Source: Chrysaora quinquecirrha (taxonomy: Eukaryota > Cnidaria > Scyphozoa > Semaeostomeae > Pelagiidae). From it: 64,000 nucleotides of DNA. Below are positions 1-12,800 of the stretch, in pieces. Under the pieces are notes generated by a model. That model worked only from the letters and a program-made list of their open reading frames with translations. It was not told where the DNA came from and ran no database searches. The position numbers and the translations under genes were made by a program. The stretch lies in assembly GCA_014526335.1 (NCBI GenBank), contig JACTAT010000012.1, positions 572,737 to 636,736 of the forward strand. Direction: 5' to 3'. Numbering within the stretch: position 1 is the stretch's first letter; each line of letters begins with the position of its first letter.

Positions 1-648
1 TGCGAGCCAGGTGCGAGCTGATTCTTTTGTGTTTTTTGCTGGTAAACTGCAAGGAAAAGTCTATTGCTGTCTGACTCTCACTCTCTCACGAAACGTCGCT
101 CAGTTCGGAAGTGGAACTGTTGCCGGGGAAATTAGCAAAAAACGGTTGGTATTTAACCTTTTCTTAAACACAAATTGTAATTGAAACCTAGGCAGAATTT
201 TCCATCGCAGCTTCGCGTTTGCGTTCGGGAATCGTAAACTCATTTCATTTCCAATGGCACGATCAAGTCACACAATTTTTAAGAATATATGTTGCCTTTT
301 ACAATCAACAAATATTTAGCCCCGGGAGGTTAGTCCTCCTCTTTCCCAGAAACGCTTCAGGTCACATGCTGTTGCACAGTTGAGGTCACGTGATTGCAGT
401 TGCTGAGATGAATTCTTGGGAGGAAGAATCTTGTCTTGCCAATGTTAATTTGATACTACTGGCAGCATGTGTATCAGGCTGAAAGTTAAAGGACGGCTGA
501 GTCGTATATCGTCTTTCCAAGGCTAAACGGGTACAAATGTTTGCCCTTGAGCCACTATTTACTGATTACAATGGAAACATAAATAATGAAAAGATAAACA
601 TGATCAAAATAAATTAGTTTTACGTTATCTAAAAAACGTGAAACTCAC
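1..648. other. Presumed TRPM intron, no feature recognised
   Basis: Follows the donor of the last mapped TRPM exon. I checked the minus strand for a coiled-coil, kinase or Nudix continuation and saw none. No repeats stand out. Confidence 0.5.
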
Positions 649-869
649 TCATTTTCTTATCCGTTCCATGATGTGAAGAAGCACTCTTTGTTTTACAACA
701 CCGAGTTCCTTGACATATACGATAGATGTTCTTGCACAAAGACACGATGTGATTGATTATTACGAAAGGAGGAACCAATGATGGTCTTCTTGAGTATTCC
801 ATGATCAAGTGATATCTCTGAAACTTCCAGATTTTATTGGAGTTGGCTTGTACTTCGGCAAAAGTGTTA
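649..869 (-). CDS. trpm: TRPM exon 19: TRP helix
   Basis: 221 bp, acceptor tttgaaag, donor A/GTGAGT, ends in phase 1. It encodes [40 protein letters not shown] and then a basic, Cys-containing tail ([18 protein letters not shown]). WKFQRYxLIMxYxxRPxLxPP is the TRP domain of the TRPM1/3/6/7 branch. The gene must continue to the left, because the exon ends with a good donor and no stop. Confidence 0.96.
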
Positions 870-3800
870 CTTTCAAAGAAAAAGATGCATGGAGGCAAAA
901 TATTATGCTTGAAATTTTTACATTTACACAAAAGTTCAAGCGTTAAAACAAATAATATTCAGACAATGTAATAATCAACGAATATTAACATTACAGGAAT
1001 GCAGTTAAGATCTATTTTTAGTCGTTATATAGAGATTCTCAAAAACCTGGTGAAAAGGCAAATTTTACCTATTATACGAAAAAATCCCCGCTGAATGGTT
1101 TGGCTTATCGAGTATATTTTGCAGTTTTCTTGCAGTGCGATGTTTTGTTTTGAGAAGCAAGGTATTTTTTCACTTCGACTGACTTCACTTTCAGAAAGTG
1201 CGAAATGAATACTAAGAATCAGATTTGAACGAACATAAATGAGAGACATGTTCGAATGGTCAGCTTACGATCCATGTACAAGGGTGATACTACACTTCTG
1301 GAGCTATTACCAGATGTGGACCTACATCAACCAAACTCGTGTACTGTTGCTTTCCCAAAAGCAAAATGGGATTTTTTACAAAAGGGAAAATAATATAAAT
1401 CAAATTAAAGCGCTTGTCGTGAGATCGATTTATATAAGAAATTTAAACAGGCTGCTCCTTCTGTCGACCAAAAATCGACAGCAGAGCATTTTCCGACACC
1501 ATTTCTTCTGACACCGAGAAGGCAGTTATTTGCTGCTGCATCGAAATAAATAAGCTTGCTAACGAACAAATCTGTATAATTCATGTTGTCCAGTCACAAA
1601 AAGATACAAAGCAAAGACCGTTGTTGTAGTCGTTTTAGAGTGCAAAATCTGGAAAAGAGATAACAGAGGCAGGCTACCAAAGGCGGAGTTGTCTGTAATT
1701 GCTATTCTAGTTGGCAGAGTCTTTTCAACAATACCAGATTCTGCTACATTGTCAGGTTGCGAACACATTCAGCTCTGTTTAGACTAACCAACTCCAGCAA
1801 TAACACGATGTTGGATCCCCCAAGTATGGAAATTTATGCAAAACTTGAATGATGAGGTGACCCTCCTAGATTTCAGAAATTTTTCTTTCAGTACAATTCT
1901 TCCCTACATCAATTTCGATACGAATTATACCTGCTTAAAACAGCATGTTTTTCGGATCCAAATATGAACATCACCAACATATGATCCAGTCTTATTTCAA
2001 CAATACTCTGTAGAAACTGGGCCACTCAATCACGAATTCGCCAAACACATTGTTATCATAAATTCTTGTTGGAATCACGGTTTTAGCGACTGATATTAAA
2101 ATGCATGTAGTTATTTTAATTTTTGAATTCTCATTAAATAAAGACATTCCAGAATAGTTTTAATCGCCCCAGGATTTTTAAGGAAGCGGGACCATTAATA
2201 GACGATGTTTGTTCTAAATTTGTTTTTAATTTACCAATTGACAGTTTGTTGCTTTTAATTTCAGCAAGAGATTCAAAACGTTTAGTAAAAGCTGCGCCGC
2301 ACATTCATGCAAGTATTCTGTTTGGAAGTTAATTTACATTTCTCCTTATTACTAGACCAGCGAGAAAAAAAACGAAAGTATGAATAGTTTTTTCCTCTGG
2401 CGTTGCCGACACATAGGCTGAAAAAAATAACATTTTACACTGTGATATTATATAATGCAGTTTAAGCATACCTTTTTAATGAGCCTAGTGACACAAAAGG
2501 TGTAATGCTTATGAATACGAGTCTTTCGGAGCAAACGTAAGTTATGTTAGTTCTTGTCGAAATGTTTTGCTACCGTTTTACCAGATACAGAATGAAATGT
2601 AGGTAGAAAACTTACTTGAAAATTGCAATTAGTAGATTCAACAGCAATATATTAGCCACAAGTAAATACAGGGCCATCAAGAGGGAAACAATGGGCTCGC
2701 TGTAGGTGTTATATTTCGTAGTATCAAAGTAGGTCTTCTTGTCTACAAAAAAAAATAGAAAATAACTTAAAAGTCACCAAGTGGATTATGGTTTCTTAAA
2801 CAATTACTGGTTAATAAAACATTTATAAATTAACATATGATTTATAGTTTTACAAACATTTTTGGACATGTGTACATGACTGTTATGGTCTCGTTATTAT
2901 CTAGCAGGATTTCCTTATCTAGAATTACCACATGACAAAAAAAGCAAATGGAACGATTTTGTAATGCATGATAACTGCAACACCAGAAAGGAAACGGAAG
3001 AGACTCTGATTGTTGCCATTATTGTGGCTTCTGGCCGTAGTGTAAGCCTTAAAAAAGATCCGAATTCAGCAAGCAGCGATTAAATAACAGACTAAACCAA
3101 TATGAATATGTCAAGGAATATATTTACAAAATTTAACTAAACATTCTGATCTTGAATCTTATCCTAAAACTAAGTATGCTTCTTATTCTATCGACTATCC
3201 TCAAAGTTCTCTCATCCAAAACTACTCCTAACTTACACCGTTACCAGGCGAATCCTGAATCTGCCCTAACTACTTACGTCAGTACATCTATCAATATTTC
3301 AGTACACAATTACCATTCCAAAACGATTCAAAAAGGTTAAAAATAAACACACACAAATCTATCTTAAAATAACAACAACAGCAATCACATCACAACAAAC
3401 ACAACACAACACCACAACACAACACAACACAACAACACAGCACCAACACCATCCACATCGAACGTCTGGGATCCTAGAACCCTTTATGGCTCTTCAATGA
3501 ATGATTTACATCTTGGATTATCGCAAAAAGCATTTGTGAATGTATAAAACAGACTTATATCTTTCATATGCTGATATGAAATGATATGATATGACATGGT
3601 GTGATTTGATATGATTTGATTCCTATTGGAGAACAAACAGCCGTACAAGCGAACTACACTTAGGTTCGATAAGTACTGCATCAACTGGCTCAAAATGTCG
3701 GCTGGCTGTGGCTCTCGGCCTAAAACAAAATTATTGTCAAACAGATACTACATGCTATGGGGTGCAGAACCCCATGACTGAAACTTTTGCGGGAAAATAT

Positions 3801-6800
3801 TCAGCATACTCTCTTTGAATTAGAATTAGAAGTGAGCAACATTTCAAACGTTTCGACAGAAAAAAATCATTCAACAGTTGCAGCACTGTCTTTCAAGGCC
3901 TCGGCAAAAATCTCCTCAAACTCGTGTTCTTTTAACGATAAAACGACGAGTTAATGTGCAAGAAAGTTTTAAATTGCTCTCGTATTCGAAGAAGAATTCT
4001 GTGAACTTCATTAAATAACAAACTGTTTAGTGTCCTCGTTGAATCAAAAGGTTTTTAGTCTCAGGAGTGATTCGAGCTGAGGGAAATTTATACCGCTGCT
4101 TTGGTACGACAGTTTTTTCACCAAGGAATAAGATTTTCATAAAGAAGAACCATCAGAAGACCATGAAAATTGCTTCATTCATATTTTCACTTAATTCACA
4201 CCAGTTAATCCTATTCTTACCAAGGAGGGGGGGGGGAGAGATTATCCCCCAAATGAAATTTTTTTTATTTCTCAAAACCCGTTTGTTTTATAGTCATCTA
4301 TTACCAAGCGAGTTGGTGGCACACCTTTCGCCGAGGTACACCATGTTCTGCAAACGAGGTCAAACTCCTTTGAAGAATCAGACACGCCCGTTTCTTTAGA
4401 AAAATATTAAGTTACAAAACCGTTGAACATTACGATAGAAAATATATGAACTCTTACCACTATACAAGTGATCTTTGTTTATGAATAGTTCTCCATATGT
4501 TTGCCAATATGGGGTAAAGAATACTTCAGCAATCGATTTCCATGTTGTTGGTGAAACAGGGTCTAGTATAGCTTGTCTCGCTACACCATATGCAGACAGA
4601 AATACCGCCATAATGAACAAAAAGTACAGCAGATCTATGGTCTGTAAAACAAATAACAAATTGAGAAAGTAGAAATTTTCCTACTTTCAGAGCGAATGCC
4701 TCCTGAACTGCTTGTTACGCTGATTGAAAACCGCGTAGGAAGTGTGTTAATTCAACCCAAGAGGTGAATTCGATCATTTGGAAAACGATTTGGTAGATTC
4801 ATAATTTGATTATTCCTAGAGAATTTCAGTGCCTTCACTCATGAAATTTACGACAAACGTACTTGATATAGTGTCTTATAAAAAAAAAAATTTACTGACA
4901 TCCCTATTATGCAACTTAGGTTGCCCATTATTTTTGCCCATTGTTCGATTGTATAGGAAATGCTTTTTTCCTGGGCCAGCTAGAGACGGCTTCCTTTTTT
5001 TCGAATCCTTAAAGTTGAATCTCAGTTGAAGTTGACTTTCGAAGCGATTGAATCTCAGTTTCGAAAAGTTTCGTGTTCAGCAACGGGCGCCTTTGTTAGT
5101 GTCTCCTTGACTCTTTTGTCAAAACCTTTCATGTTCTGAATGTCATAATCAAAATAAATAGCCCCTTGATTATGAAAAGGAGCTGTCGCTTTCAGAAGTT
5201 TCTTAAAATCATGAATCCGTTTCAAAAGTTACAATTAATCATGGATCAGTTGATTCAATTTCCTATTCACAAACCCCATTTTAAACTATTAAGCAAGGTG
5301 AATTAATCACATGCACCTCTCTCGAGTGAAGCGCTTGTGTGTTCGTTCGCCTGAAGCAAAAATAATTTCAGTATTTAGCTAGAAAAGTTTAAACTTCACC
5401 CGAAGTGATTATGAAAAGAAACGCTCAGATGCCATAGTAAAGTCCTAAATGTCTGTGTTGCTTACAAGCAAAATGCTTGACAATAATAATTTTTCCCGCA
5501 GCTTGCCTTCAAAACTAGTGATGAGGATGAAGATCAGGACGATGATGATGATGATAATGACGATGATGATGACGACGGTGATGATCATTACTATTGCCAT
5601 GACAATGATAATGGGGTTGATGAAAGTGATGACAATAATGATGACGATGATGACGACGATGATGAGGATGACGATAATGATAATCACGATGATGATCATG
5701 ATGTTAGTGGTGATGATTGTCATGATGATGGTAGTGTCAAGATAAATAATGTCACGATAAATTTATTGAAACCAGCATTATTTCAGTGGAATTTATGTTC
5801 ATATATCGTGTACACAGTGTCATGGCAAGCATCACAAAAAGAAATCATGGCATTCAGCTCGATTTTATGAGCATAAGCATTGTTACAAAATGCTTACACT
5901 GTCATTTTTTTTGTCGAATGTTGATGACCACTAGCTTTAATGTGTGTTCTTATGTTCCGATTCTCTAGAGATGACATCGTTTATATAGGTGTGGGCAGTT
6001 TATATAGTTTTTTCCCAATAATGTCGTTATTGTAAAACCAGTACGGCGACCACAAACATTGTAGAAAATAAAAGACAACTTCTTTAGCGACAGAGCAGCA
6101 TATTCAGTAATAAATTCAGTAATTTTATTAATATTAATAATAATCAAATAAGAAATAAGGTTGTAGTACCAACCCACGCTAAACGCCGCGCAACGCATTA
6201 TAGGTATACAGTATGGTAAATAAAATTGATGTAGGGTTGTAAAACGTATAATGATAAGATATTCCACCAGCCCCCTTCAGACTCATCAGCTAATCTCCCT
6301 TAAGCTTGGTTTCCACTTAACAAAAAGTGCGTTTAAAACGAGTTAGAAATGTGATAAGAAAATGCGTTTAAAACGTGTCGAGAAAACTAAAAACCATTGC
6401 ACTCATTCACACCACAGCTCAATTTTGACGCGTTTCAGGTTCATTTCTTTCATTTGAGGCGTTTTGCTATTATTTTCGCGTGCTTTCCTTTACTCAAGAT
6501 GGAGAAAAGTTATTATTATAGATATTATTATTATAGAGTTCTATTTTATCTGTGTGTGTTGGAAATATTTTCACTTTTATCTTTTTAAGGTCAAATGTAC
6601 CAAACGGGGTGTACATCATTTTGAAAAATAAGGGCATATCTTCTTTCTATGTATATATTTTTACCAAGGCTTGTAGTTTACCAAGGCTTGTATTTTAGTG
6701 TTTTTATAAATATATGACCTCCAAAACCATTTGAAAACCATTACGATTCTTTCACTTACATTCAAGTCTACCCAGATGAACAGTTCTATCTTATAAATGC

Positions 6801-9800
6801 TACATGATAGGGAAACCACTTTGGAGAAGTAGCTAAAATCATTCGTATTATGAATGAAACGAAGAATTGGAATTTAGTTAGATAGTCGAAGCGTCTATGA
6901 ACTTACCATTCGCCCAATCATAACAACATAAGGCCCAAGATGTTCGTTGACTGAAAAAATATCCAACAGCCTTATAATCCAGAACATTATATCGATTGAA
7001 TATACAATGCGACCAGCACTTATAGTTGAATCATTCAGACGCAGGAAAAAGCCAATGTAAAAAGAAGAATCGCAATGCCATCACATAAATTCCATTTACT
7101 CTGGGCCCAATCTTGTACTTTTTTTAACAATCGACTTGAATCTGACTCCAAGAACTGCAAGGTGAATAAACATTAAAATTAAACATTAAAAACAAAAAAA
7201 AATAAACATACGAATGAAATTTGAAAAGTTCATAAATACGATTGCTGAGAAGATACTTTCTTGCTTCGAAACCATTATCTACGAGCCATGATGGACGACG
7301 AAAGCTTTGAATAAGGTCGTCCGTCACAAGGTTGTGAGTAATTTAGGCTTTGTGACAAAAGGAATGATCTTTATGTGTAACTCTTTTTCAAAATAAAGAG
7401 CATTAATTCCAATGGTGCATATTCTCAGCATTCATTTCATTTTCATTCATTTTTTACCTTATCGCGTATAATATTAAACAATTTTTACAGATATACTTTA
7501 TTATACTAAATAGTTATATAATTATATAGTTATGTTATAGTTATATTATAAATCAGAAGAAGAAGACAAAGCATTTTGTAAGAAATAATCGGCGAAATCT
7601 AAAGAGAAAAGTGGGCTGTATAAAAAGAGCTGTATAAGAAGCAGAGCCTTGTGAGTTTCAACAGCTGGAAAAAGAAGTTTTATTGACCAATTAGACCTCT
7701 CTGCTACAGACACGTCGGCAATATGGCTGCTTTTGTATGCATATCGCGACAGTTGGTATACCCTTTTCTGGATCTTAGAAGAGTTTTATGCCCAAAATGA
7801 GTTCAAAAGCATCCCTTTGTTTCCGAGTTAGATATTAAGATTTTCAACGCGCGTATGTAACATCTTGAGAATAAAAATGTTTAGAACAGGCTAGATCAAT
7901 ATTTTCGTTTCAGAACATATCAAGGGTACGAGAAACAGTTTAAATATGGCCAGTAGCTAGGGGAAATTTGAATTTTTTGTCGTTCTAATTTCTTTCTAGA
8001 ATAAAAAACACAAACTTTCCAGAATTATTGAGCTTGTATAAAGCATTCCTTTTACCCTGGACTTTCCGTTTATTGTTAATATGTGTCATGCGAGGATGTA
8101 AACCCTATTTCTGGGATAAAAATGTCGCAAATCAAGTTTCAGAAATGACATACAGTTAAGAAATTTAAGATTCAAATAAAGTCATTAACTGACTCTGCAA
8201 ACTTGTAGATAGCAGATAGGCCGAAAACTTTCGCCATCAGATTCTAGGCCAGCAAGCCGCATTGCGCTAACTTGCTGATTTTGTTGAGGAAAGGTGCTCT
8301 TTGTATATTGGCAGTCGCGCATACCATGGATCATAGGCAATATTTCGCCGCAATTTTCTTTTGAATTTTACCGCTTAACCTCCTCGTGCATGGAATCTCG
8401 GAGTAGGATTTAGTCCCCAACTAACTAGATGCATTTTTGGTTCAGATTTTTTTGTCACAATAAACGGATATTTGATTGAAGAGCGATTTGCCCACAGCTG
8501 ATATAGCGAGAGGCGGACTGGCAGCGAATCTGAAGGGTTGGTATTTCCAGTAAAAGGGATCGGTATCTACTGTAGCTGATTTTAAGCCAAAAGTTAGTTG
8601 CTGCTAGCTCCTCTTTTAAAATATCCATCATGTGGCAAGGACAAGTGTTCATGTAAAATACTTGTTTTCTTATTTTAGATATTTCGATGGAAAAATCGTC
8701 TTCTCTCTTGCTGTTAATAATATCATTTGCAATTTGCTATGCATAGCAACTTCAAAGTCCACAAACAAGCACACGTTGCGTGCGCAAAATACTCTTCTCA
8801 TAAAAGTTACAAAGAGGAAAAATTTCTGCCGCACGGATGGTGTGGCGTACGACTTTCGATTCCGGTGACCGAGTTCTTCGATGACTGCAAGGGATATGGT
8901 TCACGGGCTGGATATTTCCTCCCTTGGCTAGCTGCAAATGTTCAGAAATAGCGATCAGCAGCTATTGCCCCGAGAGTAAGATACAGCGCCTCCACTACAC
9001 TGGGGAGTATCAATCCGTGTTGGGTCCTTTTTCCAAATAATTATTGTCAACATGACGAATTCGCTTCCGACAATCAATCGCAAACTGTGACTTTGTAGCT
9101 AGTTTACTTGACATTTCAGTGAGCATAATCACGGCTTTCAATGAAAAACAACATATGCATTGCTAATCCAGTATCTGACAATATTGGCATGCGCGAATCG
9201 TTGAGCTTCCAGCACCAGGAGCGTTTTGGCTTACTTAAATGGAGCGAACACAACCAGCCAGGGAGGCTTGAGGGCATGCTCCTCAGAAAAAATTTGAACA
9301 ATTGTAGGCTAAAATTGCTCTAACAAACATTTCGGGAGCTCTAACTAAACTACCTTAAACTACAAATTCATTAAACTTTATCATGGACTATTGAATTTTT
9401 ACAAATCCAGCGGATGGACGCAATCTGAAATGATATTAAGAGTTATTAAAGCCATTGATGCTGCCTGTTATCGAGGCTCATAAATTTTCAAGGACTCGGT
9501 CTGAGCTTTAATGATTTCTATGTGGCTTCTGACCCGTCCCTTACCTATCTCTTTTTTCAGACGAACCAAAGTATCCGTGGAAATCCCCTCATCATTGACA
9601 AAAAGGCTAATTTTCTTACGTAAAACTGGGCCCTGTGCATCGATTTCTGGTTTTTTAACTTTGATCATAACGCATCAAGGTACGCTAAATATTGCTTATT
9701 GAGGCAGGGAGGTTTAAAGGTCAAACAACAACACCGATGGTCCTGTTTGATAAATAAAGCAAAGCTCTCTTCGTCGCCTCCTATTTGATTCGTGTTAAAG

Positions 9801-12800
9801 GGTCCGCACTCATTGGCACAGAAGTAAAGCTGGATTTCCGCTTGTCCTCTTCGCCACGGGAACGGGAACAAGAAAATGGTCACGTCAGCATGCGCATTTT
9901 AATCATCTAATTTTCGCACGGGAACATTTTCTTGTCCGTTTTGTCACCGGAAAAAGTTGAACTCAGACATCATGGGTTTTATGTCGCCTAACATTTTCCA
10001 GCTGTAGAAGCGAGTGACTTTATGTTCGAAATAGAAAATTTGGAGATTGATTTAATTGAAGAAATGTTTGAATTCTTCTTAAGGTGCTGTAATAACAAAA
10101 GATAAAGATCTCGGCTGAAAAATTTAAGAGCTATTGATGACATGTCTGAATGTTCTTGTCCTGTGCACTTTTCATGATGAAATCAAAAGGAAATCAATTT
10201 TTCCCGGTTCCTGTTCCCGTTTTCCGTGCCCGCTCCTGTTCCTGTTCCCGTTCCAACCGAAGAGCAGATAAGTGGAAATCCAGCTTCAATAGGGCGCTCC
10301 TGAGTCCGAAGATGTATAATCATATAATCGAAAATGATGGTTTTTAGAAACAAGGGCACTCGTAGACATGGTGTGTCCAAAGGGCTTTGCAATATATTTG
10401 CTTTCAAATGTATCTAGTCTTTTTTTGTATACATTGTTTTCTTTGGCAACAATTAATCGTAAAGTATCAATGAACACAGTTAATTTATTATTTTATCAAC
10501 CAAGGGCCCGTTAACAAGAAGGCCCCGGTTGCAATCGCATCCCAGCAACCCTGCCAGTCTGCCCCCGGAATCTGACCACCAGCTGCGCTGACGAAAATTA
10601 AAGAAAATTATATCAATTTAGAAGTCTAAAATTAGTATCATTGAAATTATACCTGTCTTAGTTCTTCAGTAGTTAGAGAAACAACAAAAACAACCAGGAC
10701 AATTTCAGCATTTTGTAAATTTGACGTTAGTCTTCCAAGAACAACATAGGTAAAAAGCCCAAGAAAGACCAAATAGGATAACTGTCGAAAAAATTCAATA
10801 AAATGTATAGTGTAATGCTCAAAAGAAATTCTAAATTTAAATAAATGTAACAGATGCTTGGTATACAAATTTGCATACAGGTGAAAAATATGTGTTACCT
10901 TAGAAAAATGTTTTGCGTAATGAATTTAATAAAGATGGCCAATGCCGTTACGGAAGAGGGCCGGCGCCATTGGAGAGGATCTGTGCACACAAGTATAACC
11001 AGTGGCAAAAAGAGCAATATAACTGAACTCTACCCAGAATAGGCAAAAAATATAACTTGACACTACAACCTAAATTCTCCAATTATACGCAATTTGTATA
11101 TTTCACACCAGAGGTGGACTTGTTTCCGTGTGGACCCTATACCCCCTCTCACCTGTGAACCTGCTCTCTCGATTCCCGGTTGCACACTAGTCGACAGAAC
11201 CCCAGTATTCTGTGTTTCTAGGCCATGGCCACAAACACGAGAAGTATTCCGAAAGTTTGGCATTGTCCGCTTAAAAAACTGTTGCTCTAGTTTGATATTT
11301 GATTAACTGTTGCCAGTTCGCGAATTTTCAAATATAATTCAATTCATTGAAAATATAATTCACCGTATTTTCTGCAGTCTTGCATATGTTAAGGGCATTT
11401 AAGCAATGTGACATAAATTATAGTATGCCTGAGAAAAGAAAACTTACCACATTTCCCCAAAATTTAGTAATGGGTGCTGCATAGAACTCTAAAACCTTTT
11501 GCCACCATTTTAAGAAATCTAGAGCAGTAACATTGGAAGCAATTGTTATAGCATCCTTTTGGCTTGTTATTGCAAATGAAGGTTCTGAGCACGAAGATAT
11601 TGAACCAACTCCTTTACACTCCCTAAAAGGTAAAAAAATGCGTTTCCTACATGCATTTTCGTATGAACAACTTTTGTGAGAAACATTACGCTGAGATTTT
11701 GGTGAAATTTCCAGAAATTCTTGCAACAAATTCATTACAAGAAACATCGTTAGGCGTTCTGCGCCAGCCTGAAACGACCTTTTCAAATCTGGATGGTTAG
11801 AGGCTGCTACTCAGGGAAAAAAGTCCTTTATCACACTGCTGTTTAAATTCTGACAGAAAAGTCCACAAGTAACAAAAATCCAATCTTGATCGAAGCTAAA
11901 TGTTCTTGAGATTGGTATATCTTGAAAATATAATATAGTACTACATCAAAAATAAGCCTTGGAAGCCCGAACCAGGCGGAAGGAAATTGAGAAGGGCAAT
12001 ATTTTGTTTTAGAAGAATTTAGCGACAGTAAGGTACACACAATGTAAATATTATAGAAGATGATTTGCAAGAAAACAGTAACAATAGCTCACGAAACTAG
12101 TGAATCAGGATCAACATGTGGTAACAGTATTATTTATGAGAGCATACTACCGGATGATTTCAATTTAAATAGAAACAATGCACAACGACTAAAAAAGAAA
12201 CGAAGGAATGCGAACAGAAAATAATAAACTGAACAGTCGAATAATACCCCCAGGAGTCAGGCTCAAGGAGAAGTCCGCGGTATACCAGCAAGAAATAAAA
12301 CTGAAGAAAATGAACAGCAATCAGGAAAGATGAATTGTAACACAAGTACGGCGACCAAAAACATTGTAAGAGAGCAAAACGATTTCTTCAGCGACACAGC
12401 AGCATAATCATAATCAAGTATTCTTTTATATCACGGCGACAAATCCAAGTAAATAAATATCAAATTCAATAAATGGCTAGGCCATTAATTAAAGGAGAAA
12501 AATACTTTTTTTAACATAAATTTTCTTCTGGACACGATGACTTTGTCCTAATGATTTTTCCATTTTAAAGAAAGCCCCTAATAATTATGACATCTACTGA
12601 GCCAACTGGTAAGAGGCGGTGCCAACATTGGAAATTATAGGTCGAATCGGTAAGTCATCTAAGTTGTTGATTATCAATTTATGCAACTTGACTGTTCCAT
12701 AAAACTTACCAGCAGCGGAACCAGTAGGGTATAAATTCTTATATGCATCATCTGATAATTTGTTTTTTTATTTTCCTAAGTGCTTTCCGTATTTTCCGTA

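Noticed and set aside
5445..5745. Met/Ile-rich open frames on both strands
   Set aside because: They are products of the GAT microsatellite. The same kind of frame appears at every GAT tract in the window.
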